Source of the DNA: UBA3222 sp002363035
GTDB taxonomy: Bacteria; Verrucomicrobiota; Verrucomicrobiia; Opitutales; UBA9783
Reading direction: 5' to 3'
DNA: 15,241 nt
Assembly: GCA_946646575.1 (NCBI GenBank)
Contig: CAMPCR010000023.1
Location: 1-15,241 of the forward strand
Part shown: in pieces, positions 7,227-14,858 of the stretch
Layout: every line of letters begins with the position of its first letter
Numbering within the stretch: position 1 is the first letter of the stretch
The notes under the pieces: generated by a model
The model's database searches: none
Told to the model about the DNA's origin: nothing
What the model saw: only the letters and a program-made list of their open reading frames with translations
Made by a program: the position numbers and the translations under genes

Positions 7227-8006
7227 TTATCGGTACGTCAATGCCAATGCTTCGACGATTTTATCCCAGCCGTCAACCAGCACAAACAGCATCAGTTTGA
7301 AGGGAAGCGAAATGGTCATCGGCGAAACCATCATCATGCCCATGGCGAGCAGAACGTTGGAAACCACCAAATCGATGACGATAAACGGCAAATAAATCAG
7401 AAAGCCGATTTCGAATGCCGCGGTCAATTCAGACAGAACGAATGACGGAACGATGAGCAATAAACTCGAATCATCCAAGTCCTCCAAATAGGCTTTCGGC
7501 CATAATTTCTTGGCGATGGACTTGAAAAATGCGCTGTGTTTCGGGGTTGAATGTTTGGTTAAGAAGTCCGTCAGCGGTTGTTTGACGTAATTAAAAATTG
7601 CCCCCAATTCGTCCGCTTTGCTTCGAACCGTTTGCGCCGCAGGAAATAAATTGGCAAGCCAATCGGAACTTTGCTTTTTTGCGAACGGTTGCATGGACGG
7701 CGGCAGTTTGAAGGTATCGGGGTGCGCTTTCCGATCTTCAAGTACCGTGTTGGCTTCGGTAACGCGTTGAATGCTTTCCTGCAACGTCGGTGCCATGATG
7801 TAAATCGTCAAAACAATCGCCAAGCCGTTGAGCACCATGTTCGGCGGAACCTGTTGCAATCCCATTGCCTGGCGCAACAAATTCATCACCACCACCAGTT
7901 TAATGAAGGACGTGACCATCATCGCAACGAACGGCACGAGTGCCAACGTTACGAGCAGGATCATGATCCCGGCGGAATCGTAGATGAAAGGGCTCGTGTC
8001 CGGCAT
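7227..8006 (-). CDS. sctR: T3SS export apparatus protein SctR (FliP/YscR family)
   Basis: SctR forms the pentameric core of the SctRST export gate in the inner membrane. The 259-residue protein has the FliP-family signatures PSFVLSELTAAFEIGF (187-202), IYLPFIVIDLVVSNVL (204-219), GMMMVSP (223-229) and LPFKLMLFVLVDGW (234-247). Hydrophobic segments lie at about 12-34, 57-75, 181-210 and 212-245. The loop between the second and third (about 76-180) is roughly 105 residues, longer than in Yersinia YscR (217 residues in total). The ATG lacks an obvious ribosome binding site and sits 44 nt after sctQ; an in-frame stop lies 7 codons upstream. It is the last gene before the terminator, so sctS, sctT and sctU are not joined to it here, unlike most T3SS loci. 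Confidence 0.95.
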   Translation of the reverse strand: MPDTSPFIYDSAGIMILLVTLALVPFVAMMVTSFIKLVVVMNLLRQAMGLQQVPPNMVLNGLAIVLTIYIMAPTLQESIQRVTEANTVLEDRKAHPDTFKLPPSMQPFAKKQSSDWLANLFPAAQTVRSKADELGAIFNYVKQPLTDFLTKHSTPKHSAFFKSIAKKLWPKAYLEDLDDSSLLLIVPSFVLSELTAAFEIGFLIYLPFIVIDLVVSNVLLAMGMMMVSPMTISLPFKLMLFVLVDGWDKIVEALALTYR

Positions 8007-8050
8007 GGGAAGCGGCTTGACGGTTTAAAATTTCACTATTTAAGCGTTCA

Positions 8051-9097
8051 TTATTTAAGCGATAAGTGCGTGACGCGCACGCCGAGGCGGTCGTTGATTT
8101 GAACCCATTCGCCCTGTCCGATGCAGTGTCCGTTCGCCAGAATTTGTACCTGTTCGTCGGGCTTTTGGTCCAATTCAAACGTGTAACCTTCGTGCAACTG
8201 CTGCAGTTGTTCGAAGGTGAGCTCTTTTTTGCCCGCTTCGAAGGCAATGACCACGGGCAGTTGCTCCATCGGAAACGCGGCTTTTTCGGGTTCCGCCGAT
8301 CCGTCGGCAAACGCATTCTCACCTTCGAGTTCGGATAATTCGGCATCGTCGTCGGGCATGACACCGACGGGTAAATCATGATTTTCTTCTTCCATAAGTA
8401 AACCGGTAACGCAAAATTGTTGTTCCTTCTTTTCGGCAAAAAACACGGCTTTCCCGCAATAAAATTTAACGCGATCGCGCGGTGTCTGCGACAGGATGAT
8501 GTCCCCGACGCGCAACGATTTGAGTTCTTCAACCGTCAAACGCGCCTGTCCCATCAATAAGCGGAACGGGAACATGCAGGCATTGCCGCTCAAGCCTTCG
8601 GTCGAACCGTTCTTTTGGTAAATTTTCTCCATCAGTTGCGGTGCGGCATTGTCGCCGTCTTCGATAATGTACAGGCGATAAAGATTCTTTTCGGCGTTGT
8701 ACCAATCGAAATAGAGGGTGTTCGGAATGGTTTGAATGCTCCAGTGGCTTTCGCGAATTTTAAGGGTTTCGTGAAACTGCAAAAAAATCCCGCAAATATC
8801 CTCGCGTAATGTTTCCAGGAACAAATTAAGAAAATCCTTTCCGAGCGCATTGATGTCCAGTCCCGCCAATTCGGGTTCCAGAAATTCACATAATCCCTGC
8901 TCGGGTGCAAAGAAATAAACGGTTTTTTCTCTCCAAATGTAACTTAATACCGCGCCGCGCGTGAACGTTTGACAGCCGCCGATTTTGAAAAAACATTCAT
9001 TGTCCCGATACTTAAACGGCAACGGTTCGCGCCAAATGTTTCCCAATCGTACGTACGCCGGCGGTAACGAAATGCTCGGTTTGAAGCGTTCCGTCAT
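8051..9097 (-). CDS. sctQ: T3SS cytoplasmic ring (sorting platform) protein SctQ
   Basis: SctQ builds the cytosolic pods of the injectisome, linking SctK to SctL and the ATPase SctN. It is related to FliM/FliN. The 348-residue protein has a poorly conserved N-terminal half. A first SpoA-like domain lies at about 176-235 (FPFRLLMGQARLTVEELKSL, VGDIIL). An acidic linker (236-275) comes next, then a C-terminal SpoA domain at about 279-348 (LPVVIAFEAGKKELTFEQL, GYTFEL, VQILANGHCIGQGEWVQIND). The second matches FliN/SctQ-C closely. The ATG overlaps the sctP stop in ATGA and has a strong AGGAGG site (9105-9110) at 7 nt spacing. Many SctQ genes also make a short C-terminal product from an internal start. 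Candidate methionines M235, M247 and M277 are present, but none has a strong ribosome binding site. Confidence 0.92.
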   Translation of the reverse strand: MTERFKPSISLPPAYVRLGNIWREPLPFKYRDNECFFKIGGCQTFTRGAVLSYIWREKTVYFFAPEQGLCEFLEPELAGLDINALGKDFLNLFLETLREDICGIFLQFHETLKIRESHWSIQTIPNTLYFDWYNAEKNLYRLYIIEDGDNAAPQLMEKIYQKNGSTEGLSGNACMFPFRLLMGQARLTVEELKSLRVGDIILSQTPRDRVKFYCGKAVFFAEKKEQQFCVTGLLMEEENHDLPVGVMPDDDAELSELEGENAFADGSAEPEKAAFPMEQLPVVIAFEAGKKELTFEQLQQLHEGYTFELDQKPDEQVQILANGHCIGQGEWVQINDRLGVRVTHLSLK

Positions 9098-10545
9098 GTC
9101 GTTTCCTCCTCATCCGTCGATTGATACTCGAAGCGGTTGCGCGAACGTCCGTCGTGCGGTTGCGCAAGTTCCGCAGAGGCCTGCGATGACGGAACCCGCA
9201 CCGAAATCGAGCGATACGTTTTGAGTTCTCCTTGTAAATAAGTCTGTAAATCCGATTGATGTTGTTGCAGAAATTGAACGCTGTCCTTGTTTTGTGAAAC
9301 CAGCCGTATGTCCAGCGAAGTGCCGTTCTGTGTGAATTGAACCTCCGTATCCTGCAACAGTCGCGGCGACAGTTGAACCGTTATGGTGCGATTGTCGTTT
9401 AGAGTGCTCGAAGAAACCAAAATCCGATCGATAATGTGATCGCGTATTTGTTGCGCAATAAGCATTGCATGCGATTTCGATGCCTGCGTGGCGGTCGGCT
9501 CCTGTACGGGAGCAGTCGTTTCGACGGTTGTTCGCAAAAACGGAATAGTCTCCCAAACGGCGGTTTTGTGCATATCGGAAGTGCTTTCGGATGAACGCGG
9601 ATGTTCGCGGGTCTTTATTTTTGAGAGAGGTTCAGCCGTTGATGCGGTGTTATCGGTTTTTGAAAGCGGTTTTGAGGTTTCGGGAACATTTTGCCGTGCT
9701 GTTTCTGTCGGTTTTGTTGCCGATGCGTTTATCGAAACCGTATCATTTCCGTTGTATGAATACGGATCTGTACGGTTTTCGGGAGCATGAAGCGTTTTTG
9801 TGGCGGGAGTTTCCAAAGAAGGTGCCTTCGTAACCGCCTCCGAAGCAGGTATGGATGTCGAAACACTCGTACCGACGGAAATTCCCGAAGTACGTGCCAT
9901 CGTACCACCGGAAGCTTTAGGTGCGGAACTTTGGAAATTTACATCGAATTCCATCGGTTTTTCGTAAAAGTCTTTGCGGGAGCCGTCGGTATTTTGGCTT
10001 TGGGACGGATGAGGTGGCTGGGCGGCAACAAAAGGCGGAGTATTTCTGCCGTTGTTTCCGAAAAGTGTCCGTTCGTTCGGTGCCGAATGCTTTGAAACGG
10101 GACTTTCGGATGCATTGCGTTTTGTTTCGCCTTCGGCGGTCGAAATGCTCTTTGTTACATCGAATTTCATCGATTTTTCGCAAAAGTCTTTGCGGGAGCC
10201 GTCGGTATTTTGGCTTTGGGACGGATGAGGTGACTGGGCGGCCACAAAAGGCGGAGTATTTCTGCCGTTGTTTCCGAAAAATGTCCGTTCGTTCGGTGCC
10301 GAATGCTTTGAAACGGGACTTTCGGATATGTCGTGTTTTGTTTCGCCTTCGGCGGTCGAAATGTTCTTTGTCCCTTTTGATTGAGACTTGGAATGTAACT
10401 GTTCCTGAAATTGAGCAACATTTTCAGGATCCGCCGATAAATGTCTGATGTCAACGGGAACGCTTCCATCTGCATCGGTCGTGGCGGTTAACGCAACGTC
10501 GGATTTGCGGGCGATGTCCGTTCCGATCGAAAGCTCTTCATTCAT
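9094..10545 (-). CDS. sctP: T3SS needle-length ruler / substrate-switch protein SctP
   Basis: SctP is exported during assembly, measures the needle and switches SctU to later substrates. I place the start at the ATG at 10545 (483 residues). AAAGG lies 6 nt upstream, and the overlap with sctO is then only 8 nt. An ATG 17 codons earlier (10596) would overlap sctO by 59 nt and has a weak site. The N-terminal and middle parts are long, polar and rich in S/T/P/N/Q, as expected for the unfolded ruler. Residues 59-130 and 131-202 are an exact-length tandem duplication of 72 residues. The C-terminal domain (about 360-451) matches the FliK/T3S4 switch fold, with the stretch ITVQLSPRLLQDTEVQF followed by LDIRLVSQNKDSVQFLQQH. 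Position between sctO and sctQ, as in Yersinia, supports the call. Yersinia YscP has a similar length. Confidence 0.88.
   Translation of the reverse strand: MNEELSIGTDIARKSDVALTATTDADGSVPVDIRHLSADPENVAQFQEQLHSKSQSKGTKNISTAEGETKHDISESPVSKHSAPNERTFFGNNGRNTPPFVAAQSPHPSQSQNTDGSRKDFCEKSMKFDVTKSISTAEGETKRNASESPVSKHSAPNERTLFGNNGRNTPPFVAAQPPHPSQSQNTDGSRKDFYEKPMEFDVNFQSSAPKASGGTMARTSGISVGTSVSTSIPASEAVTKAPSLETPATKTLHAPENRTDPYSYNGNDTVSINASATKPTETARQNVPETSKPLSKTDNTASTAEPLSKIKTREHPRSSESTSDMHKTAVWETIPFLRTTVETTAPVQEPTATQASKSHAMLIAQQIRDHIIDRILVSSSTLNDNRTITVQLSPRLLQDTEVQFTQNGTSLDIRLVSQNKDSVQFLQQHQSDLQTYLQGELKTYRSISVRVPSSQASAELAQPHDGRSRNRFEYQSTDEEETT
9105..9110 (-). promoter_or_regulatory. Strong ribosome binding site for sctQ
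   Basis: AGGAGG on the minus strand lies 7 nt before the sctQ ATG, inside the last codons of sctP. It is the strongest Shine-Dalgarno sequence noted within the T3SS operon and may raise SctQ output relative to SctP. Confidence 0.75.
9940..10371 (-). repeat. 216-bp tandem duplication in the sctP ruler region
   Basis: Copy 1 is 10156-10371 and copy 2 is 9940-10155, directly adjacent. Aligning them by eye gives 12 base differences in 216 positions. At the protein level 63 of 72 residues are identical. Only one of the 12 base changes is silent; the others alter 9 codons. The unit runs from TK(N/S)ISTAEGETK to FDV and contains SAPNERT, GNNGRNTPPFVAAQ and SQSQNTDGSRKDF. Confidence 0.97.
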
Positions 10546-11020
10546 GGTGTGCCTTTGTTTTGAAATCTTCCAGTTCCTTATCCTGCGTAAATTCATCCAA
10601 ACGCCGCATGTCTTCCTTCCAAATCTTTTTGTGCTCTTCGATCTTATCCATTTCCTTTCGCGCCTGCGTCAAAGCCTGTGCGCACTCTCGAACTTTCTCA
10701 TGCGCCTCGTTGCATTTATTATGAGCTTTTTCGACTTCGACGGCAAGTTTCATTTGATGTTCGTCCAGCTTCCCAAGCTTGAAGGCGATGATGTCCATGT
10801 AGTTGCGTCTGAACTTAACTTTCTCAAGTGCCAGTTCGTAAATTCTTTGAATAAACTTCGGCTTTTTTTGAATAAAATCCGCCTCTTTATCCTGCTGTTC
10901 CTTCAGAAATTGTTCCGCTTCGCGCAATGCCTGTTTGGCCTTTAGCAGTGCCGTTTCGGCGGCATCCTTGCGACGATCGCGAATGCGCAAAATGTCCTGC
11001 AGTTCGTATTTGGCACTCAT
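10538..11020 (-). CDS. sctO: T3SS central stalk protein SctO
   Basis: SctO is the coiled-coil stalk that sits in the SctN hexamer and contacts the export gate, similar to FliJ. The 160-residue protein is almost entirely charged heptad-like helix. Two long coiled-coil arms (about 5-60 and 80-155) are rich in K, E, A and Q (DAAETALLKAKQALREAEQF; EVEKAHNKCNEAHEKVREC). Sequence similarity in this family is low, so the call rests on size (Yersinia YscO is about 154 residues), coiled coil and location between the ATPase gene and sctP. The ATG overlaps the sctN stop in ATGA. Confidence 0.85.
   Translation of the reverse strand: MSAKYELQDILRIRDRRKDAAETALLKAKQALREAEQFLKEQQDKEADFIQKKPKFIQRIYELALEKVKFRRNYMDIIAFKLGKLDEHQMKLAVEVEKAHNKCNEAHEKVRECAQALTQARKEMDKIEEHKKIWKEDMRRLDEFTQDKELEDFKTKAHHE
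10552..10556 (-). promoter_or_regulatory. Ribosome binding site deciding the sctP start
   Basis: AAAGG on the minus strand, within the end of sctO, stands 6 nt before the ATG at 10545. It favours this start over the upstream in-frame ATG at 10596. Confidence 0.6.
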
Positions 11021-12342
11021 GCATTGACGATTTGGATCATGCGTTCGATCGTCTCTTTAAAGGAAGTTTTCTCCGTCAAGCCTTGTCGCAGGAATTCGTT
11101 CAACTGCGGCATCTTATCGATGGCTTCGTCCGTTTCGGCGTCGTTACCCTTTTTGTATTCGCCGATGCGCAACAGCAATTCCACCTCCTGGTATTTGGCA
11201 AGCAAACTTCGGAATTTTCCCGCCGCCGCTTTATGCTCCTTGTCTATAATGGCATTCATGCAACGGCTGATGCTCGCCAAAATATCAATCGCCGGATAAT
11301 GGTTCGCGGACGCCAGTTTGCGCGAAAGGATAATATGCCCGTCCAGGATGGAGCGCGTTTCGTCTGCGATCGGTTCCGTCATGTCGTCGCCTTCCACGAG
11401 AATGGTGTACAGCGCGGTAATCGAGCCCTTCTCCGATTGCCCGGCACGTTCCATCAGCTTCGGCAAGGTTGCAAACACCGACGGCGGAAATCCGCGCCGC
11501 GTCGGCGGTTCTCCCGCCGCAAGTCCGATTTCGCGCTGTGCACGTCCGAAACGCGTTACGCTGTCCATTAAGAGGAGGACTTTCTTCCCTTTATCCCGAA
11601 AATACTCGGCGACGCTGGTGGCAACATAGGCGGCTTTTAAACGTTCCGTGGAGGAACGGTCGGAAGTGGCAATGACCAACACCGAATGTTTCAGCCCTTC
11701 TTCGCCCAAATCCTTTTCGACGAACTCGCGTACTTCGCGTCCGCGTTCGCCGATGAGTGCCAGGATCGTGACTTCCGCTTCGGTATTGCGGATGATTTGT
11801 GCCAACAGCGTACTTTTGCCGCCGCCCGCCGCCGCAAAAATTCCCAGACGCTGCCCTTCGCCGCAAGTGAGAAGACCATCAAGCGCGCGCAAACCGAGCG
11901 AAATCGGCGTATCAATCGGTTTTCGGGTCATGGGAGGCGGCGGATCGGCATAAACGGGATAATACGTTTCGGGTTCGAACGGTCCTTTTGTGTCCGCATC
12001 GCTGACGTTACCCAATCCGTCCAACACCCGTCCCAGCAGTCCCATCCCCACGGGAACGCTGTGGGTACGTCCCGACGGAATGACTTGTGTGGAGGAAGAA
12101 ATGCCGTTCACTTCGCCCAACGGCGTCAACAGAGCTGCGTCCTGTACGAACCCGACCACTTCCGCCAATGCGTCGCTTTGGTCGTTCGGATTATGTAACG
12201 TACACAATTCGCCGATTTTGACGCCCGGTACGTAAGCTTTAATCATGCTTCCGACTACCTGCAATACCTTGCCTTTGGTGACCAGGGAAGGTGTTGCCTG
12301 AATGGTGCGCGTAAAAAAGCCGTTCGGAAAAAGCGTGTCCAT
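11017..12342 (-). CDS. sctN: T3SS ATPase SctN
   Basis: SctN is the hexameric ATPase at the cytoplasmic base, which detaches chaperones and unfolds substrates. The 441 residues match the family length. An N-terminal beta-barrel covers residues 1-100. Walker A is AAAGGGKST (170-178, K176). The catalytic-region motif GERGREV is at 198-204, Walker B LLLMD at 256-260, and SVTRFGRAQREIGLAAGEPPTRRGFPPSVF follows at 261-290. The ATPase signature PAIDILASISR is at 350-360. The loop GQSEKGSITALYTILVEGDD favours a T3SS/flagellar ATPase over F1 beta. It starts 4 nt after the sctL stop with only a weak ribosome site and overlaps sctO. Lack of any flagellar neighbour and the surrounding sct genes favour SctN over FliI. 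Confidence 0.97.
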   Translation of the reverse strand: MDTLFPNGFFTRTIQATPSLVTKGKVLQVVGSMIKAYVPGVKIGELCTLHNPNDQSDALAEVVGFVQDAALLTPLGEVNGISSSTQVIPSGRTHSVPVGMGLLGRVLDGLGNVSDADTKGPFEPETYYPVYADPPPPMTRKPIDTPISLGLRALDGLLTCGEGQRLGIFAAAGGGKSTLLAQIIRNTEAEVTILALIGERGREVREFVEKDLGEEGLKHSVLVIATSDRSSTERLKAAYVATSVAEYFRDKGKKVLLLMDSVTRFGRAQREIGLAAGEPPTRRGFPPSVFATLPKLMERAGQSEKGSITALYTILVEGDDMTEPIADETRSILDGHIILSRKLASANHYPAIDILASISRCMNAIIDKEHKAAAGKFRSLLAKYQEVELLLRIGEYKKGNDAETDEAIDKMPQLNEFLRQGLTEKTSFKETIERMIQIVNA

Positions 12343-12346
12343 GGGA

Positions 12347-12982
12347 TTACTTCAAACTTGTCTTAACGGCTTTGATGAGGGTTTCCAGTTGCAACGGGAT
12401 ACTTGCATCCAAAATGCCCGTTTCGGTTTCGAGAAGGCAGGAATCGATCGGAAGTTCTTTGTCGGCAACGACTTCGATGTGTTTCAGTGACGGATGTTGC
12501 GCAATCAATTCGTCCGTTTTGCTTTTGAGCAATACCAGCTGATCGGGATGCACCGAAATATGAAGGGTTTTCTCCTCCGACAGGGTTTTAATCGATTGTT
12601 TTACCAGCTGATACATGCGTTCCTCGGGCGGAATTTCTCCCAAAATTTTGAGAAACAGATCTTTCAATGTTTGCACGAAGGTTTGTTCGAGCAACGAAAA
12701 GTAGCGAATGCCGTTTTCCGTCATCGAAAAAATCATTTCGGTCATCTTTTGCTGACACTGCTTTTCACTCTCCGCCTGGGCATTTTTAAACAATTCATCG
12801 CATTCGGACTGCGCATTTTCCTTCATGAGCTTGATTTGGACATCGGCGTGCTCGAGGAGTTTCTGCTGCTTCTTTTGTGCAATTTCAAGAATTTCCTCCG
12901 CTTTTGCATGGAGCATGTATTCGTCGCAACGCACGATGCGATCGGCGGGACAAAACTGTTTCGAAGTTTTTAAAATCAACAT
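12347..12982 (-). CDS. sctL: T3SS stator / ATPase regulator SctL
   Basis: SctL dimers link the ATPase SctN to the SctQ pods, like FliH in flagella. The 211-residue protein begins with a short conserved N-terminus. A long charged helix follows (about 22-85; AKAEEILEIAQKKQQKLLEH), and then a C-terminal domain with the FliH/YscL pattern. That domain includes PPEERMYQLVKQSIKTL, ISVHPDQLVLLKSK, HIEVVADKELPIDSCLLETE and a TGILDASIPLQLETL ending. It starts 3 nt after the sctK stop and has GGAGG about 11 nt before the ATG, a slightly long spacing. Its length is close to Yersinia YscL. Confidence 0.93.
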   Translation of the reverse strand: MLILKTSKQFCPADRIVRCDEYMLHAKAEEILEIAQKKQQKLLEHADVQIKLMKENAQSECDELFKNAQAESEKQCQQKMTEMIFSMTENGIRYFSLLEQTFVQTLKDLFLKILGEIPPEERMYQLVKQSIKTLSEEKTLHISVHPDQLVLLKSKTDELIAQHPSLKHIEVVADKELPIDSCLLETETGILDASIPLQLETLIKAVKTSLK

Positions 12983-12985
12983 ATT

Positions 12986-13624
12986 TCAGAAAACCTCCGT
13001 TTCCTTAAGAAGATGTCGGCAAATGTTAAACAGCTGTTGTTGCAGGTGCGGATCGATGACGTGTTGAAAGTTCCATGTCGCGCGATTGTTAAATTTTAAA
13101 ACGAAGCGTTGAAGTAACGGTTCCGGTTGTTGCGTCCACAGGTATTCTGTCAAAAATTTCCCAACGGCGTGAATTCTTTGTTCCAATTCGCCGTTACGGA
13201 GCGGTATCGCGATGGTTTTCAATATCGGCGCATATAAATTGCCGCGGTGCAGGGCAAAATCGTAGCCTTTTTCGGAAATCAATCCCAACAGAAGCTTTTT
13301 CTTAAAGTAACTGACCGTTGTTTTGACTTCGTCCAAAAAATACAGCGCCCCGAGCAAATCCTTAAACGTGCTCCATTGTTGCGGCGATAAGTCTAAAAAA
13401 TCGCAATACGGGTGTTGCGACAGTTCTTCCGAAAGAGGTTTTAATTTCAGATGACGGAAAAGATGCGCGAAGATTTTGAATTTCAGTCGCGGATGTTCCA
13501 GTGCCGTAAAGTTGTGCAGAGCCTTCGGTAGATACGGATCCAAAAACGACGAATGAACGGATAACCGAAAATTGCGGTCAACCGTTTGTCGTATTTGTTC
13601 CGATCGTGTTGCATCCGTTGTCAC
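12986..13624 (-). CDS. sctK: T3SS sorting platform adaptor SctK
   Basis: SctK connects the inner-membrane ring protein SctD to the SctQ pods. The 212-residue protein is helical and weakly conserved. I base the call on length (Yersinia YscK is about 209 residues), on the position between sctJ and sctL, and on a YscK-like layout. Basic and aromatic N-terminal helices (FLDPYLPKALHNF) precede a C-terminal ending in DPHLQQQLFNICRHLL. The start is GTG and overlaps the sctJ stop in GTGA, with GGTGA upstream as a modest ribosome site. In Chlamydia an uncharacterised gene, CT560, occupies the same place between cdsJ and cdsL. Confidence 0.8.
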   Translation of the reverse strand: MTTDATRSEQIRQTVDRNFRLSVHSSFLDPYLPKALHNFTALEHPRLKFKIFAHLFRHLKLKPLSEELSQHPYCDFLDLSPQQWSTFKDLLGALYFLDEVKTTVSYFKKKLLLGLISEKGYDFALHRGNLYAPILKTIAIPLRNGELEQRIHAVGKFLTEYLWTQQPEPLLQRFVLKFNNRATWNFQHVIDPHLQQQLFNICRHLLKETEVF

Positions 13625-14421
13625 TGTGAGTCACCGTTGTCTTTCGTTTCGGTTGAGGGTTGAGCTTCGGTCGGTTGTTCTTTGAAATGTTTCAGCAAAA
13701 ACAGCACGCCGACACCGCTTAAAATCCCGAGTACAAAGAAGACGCCCAAAAGCGTGAAAAACGGAGCGATCGAAGCGATATTAATTTTAACGCCCAAAAT
13801 GTCTTTCGTGTTCGGCTTTTTCGCATTTGCGAACGGCAGGCGATCGTTCGGATTGGAAGCGGGGAACAGGGACAGATTGACCTTGTCATAGGAAAGTCCT
13901 TCAATGCTGTTAGTCACCAGCTGTCGGATTTCGCGCGAGCAATCGTCCAGATTGATTTGCGGCAGGTAAGAAATAAAAACCGAAGCCGAGGAAGGCGTGA
14001 ATTTTTCCGTGTACGGGTCGTTATCCGGCAGAACAATGTGAACGCGGGCTGTGACGACGCCATGGATGTGGGTCAATGTTTCCGCCAGTTCGTCCGAAAG
14101 CGCGTGCATAAAGCGAATGCGCTCTTCCGTCGGCGACGAAACCAGTCCCGACTTTTTGAACGCTTCGCCCAACGACGAAAACGTGTCCTTCGGGTAGCCT
14201 GCTTCATTGAGAAGCTGAACGCCCTGAGAAAATTGCGTTTTATCGACAGTCAGATCCCAGGTGTTTTCCGCACCGGCAATTTTGGTGCAGGCAATATCGT
14301 TCGACAATAAAATTGCCGCCATGTCGTTGACTTCTTTTTCCGGCAAACCTTTGTATAAGATTTGTTGTCCGCATCCCGCCAACGACAGCAGGCTTAAAGA
14401 AATCAACGCACGCTTCTTCAT
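13621..14421 (-). CDS. sctJ: T3SS inner-membrane ring lipoprotein SctJ
   Basis: SctJ forms the periplasmic face of the inner-membrane ring with SctD. I choose the ATG at 14421 (266 residues) because it directly starts a lipoprotein signal, MKKRALISLSLLSLAGC, with lipobox LAGC and acylated C17. A longer frame from 14502 would bury the signal 27 residues inside. Typical SctJ features follow: YKGLPEKEVNDMAAILLSNDI, LNEAGYPKDTFSSLGEAFKKSGLVSSPTEE (ring-building motif 1), LPDNDPY and ASVFISY. The ring-building motif 2 region lies at 155-190 and a C-terminal membrane helix at about 218-244. Its start overlaps the sctI stop by one base. The protein is slightly longer than YscJ (244). Confidence 0.96.
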   Translation of the reverse strand: MKKRALISLSLLSLAGCGQQILYKGLPEKEVNDMAAILLSNDIACTKIAGAENTWDLTVDKTQFSQGVQLLNEAGYPKDTFSSLGEAFKKSGLVSSPTEERIRFMHALSDELAETLTHIHGVVTARVHIVLPDNDPYTEKFTPSSASVFISYLPQINLDDCSREIRQLVTNSIEGLSYDKVNLSLFPASNPNDRLPFANAKKPNTKDILGVKINIASIAPFFTLLGVFFVLGILSGVGVLFLLKHFKEQPTEAQPSTETKDNGDSQ

Positions 14422-14843
14422 CACTGATTTCGCATTAAGGTTTGAACGCCGTTGGAAACCGAACCGGCAACTTTGCTTGTCAGTTCGTTTTGCAACTGCC
14501 ATTTCATCACGCCGAGTTGCATTTTGGCGGCATCCGCCATGGTGAACGTGTCTTTATCGTTCAGACCCTTTGTGACTTCCTGCAACGCATGCATTGCGTT
14601 GGCGTGCGCATCCGACACCTTTTGGATGGTGTTCAAAATCGCTTCGCCCGGCGTGACTGCTCCCTCATGAACCGCGGACGGTACGCGCGGAGCGGTGGGC
14701 TCGTTTGCCAACGGCGGTTCGTCGGGAATGAGGTTCGGCAAATCGGCTTTGATGTCATCGAGTGTACTGCCTGATTGTTGATACGCCTGTTGTGCATTGG
14801 AATTGCTGAACGCGTTGGTTAAAATATCGCCTTCAATGGACAT
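14421..14843 (-). CDS. sctI: T3SS inner rod protein SctI
   Basis: SctI forms the inner rod that anchors the needle to the export gate. The 140-residue protein has a variable, proline-rich N-terminal half. Its C-terminal part (about 66-140) matches the family: GEAILNTIQKVSDAHANAM, then LQLGVMKWQ-like helices and SKVAGSVSNGVQTLMRNQ at the end. Inner rods and needles share this terminal hydrophobic helix. The much longer N-terminal part and position before sctJ favour SctI over SctF. GAGGAGA precedes the ATG at about 6 nt. It starts 15 nt after the TPR gene. Confidence 0.88.
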   Translation of the reverse strand: MSIEGDILTNAFSNSNAQQAYQQSGSTLDDIKADLPNLIPDEPPLANEPTAPRVPSAVHEGAVTPGEAILNTIQKVSDAHANAMHALQEVTKGLNDKDTFTMADAAKMQLGVMKWQLQNELTSKVAGSVSNGVQTLMRNQ

Positions 14844-14858
14844 ACGTATCTCCTCTCT

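Noticed and set aside
6963..7445. 160-codon plus-strand frame crossing the spacer and the end of sctR
   Set aside because: Half of it is antisense to sctR, it runs through the terminator and has no ribosome site.
10546..10596. Upstream start for sctP adding 17 residues
   Set aside because: It needs a 59-nt overlap with sctO and has a weak ribosome site, whereas the ATG at 10545 has AAAGG at good spacing.
14422..14502. Upstream start for sctJ adding 27 residues
   Set aside because: It would place the lipoprotein signal inside the protein; the ATG at 14421 begins exactly at the signal.
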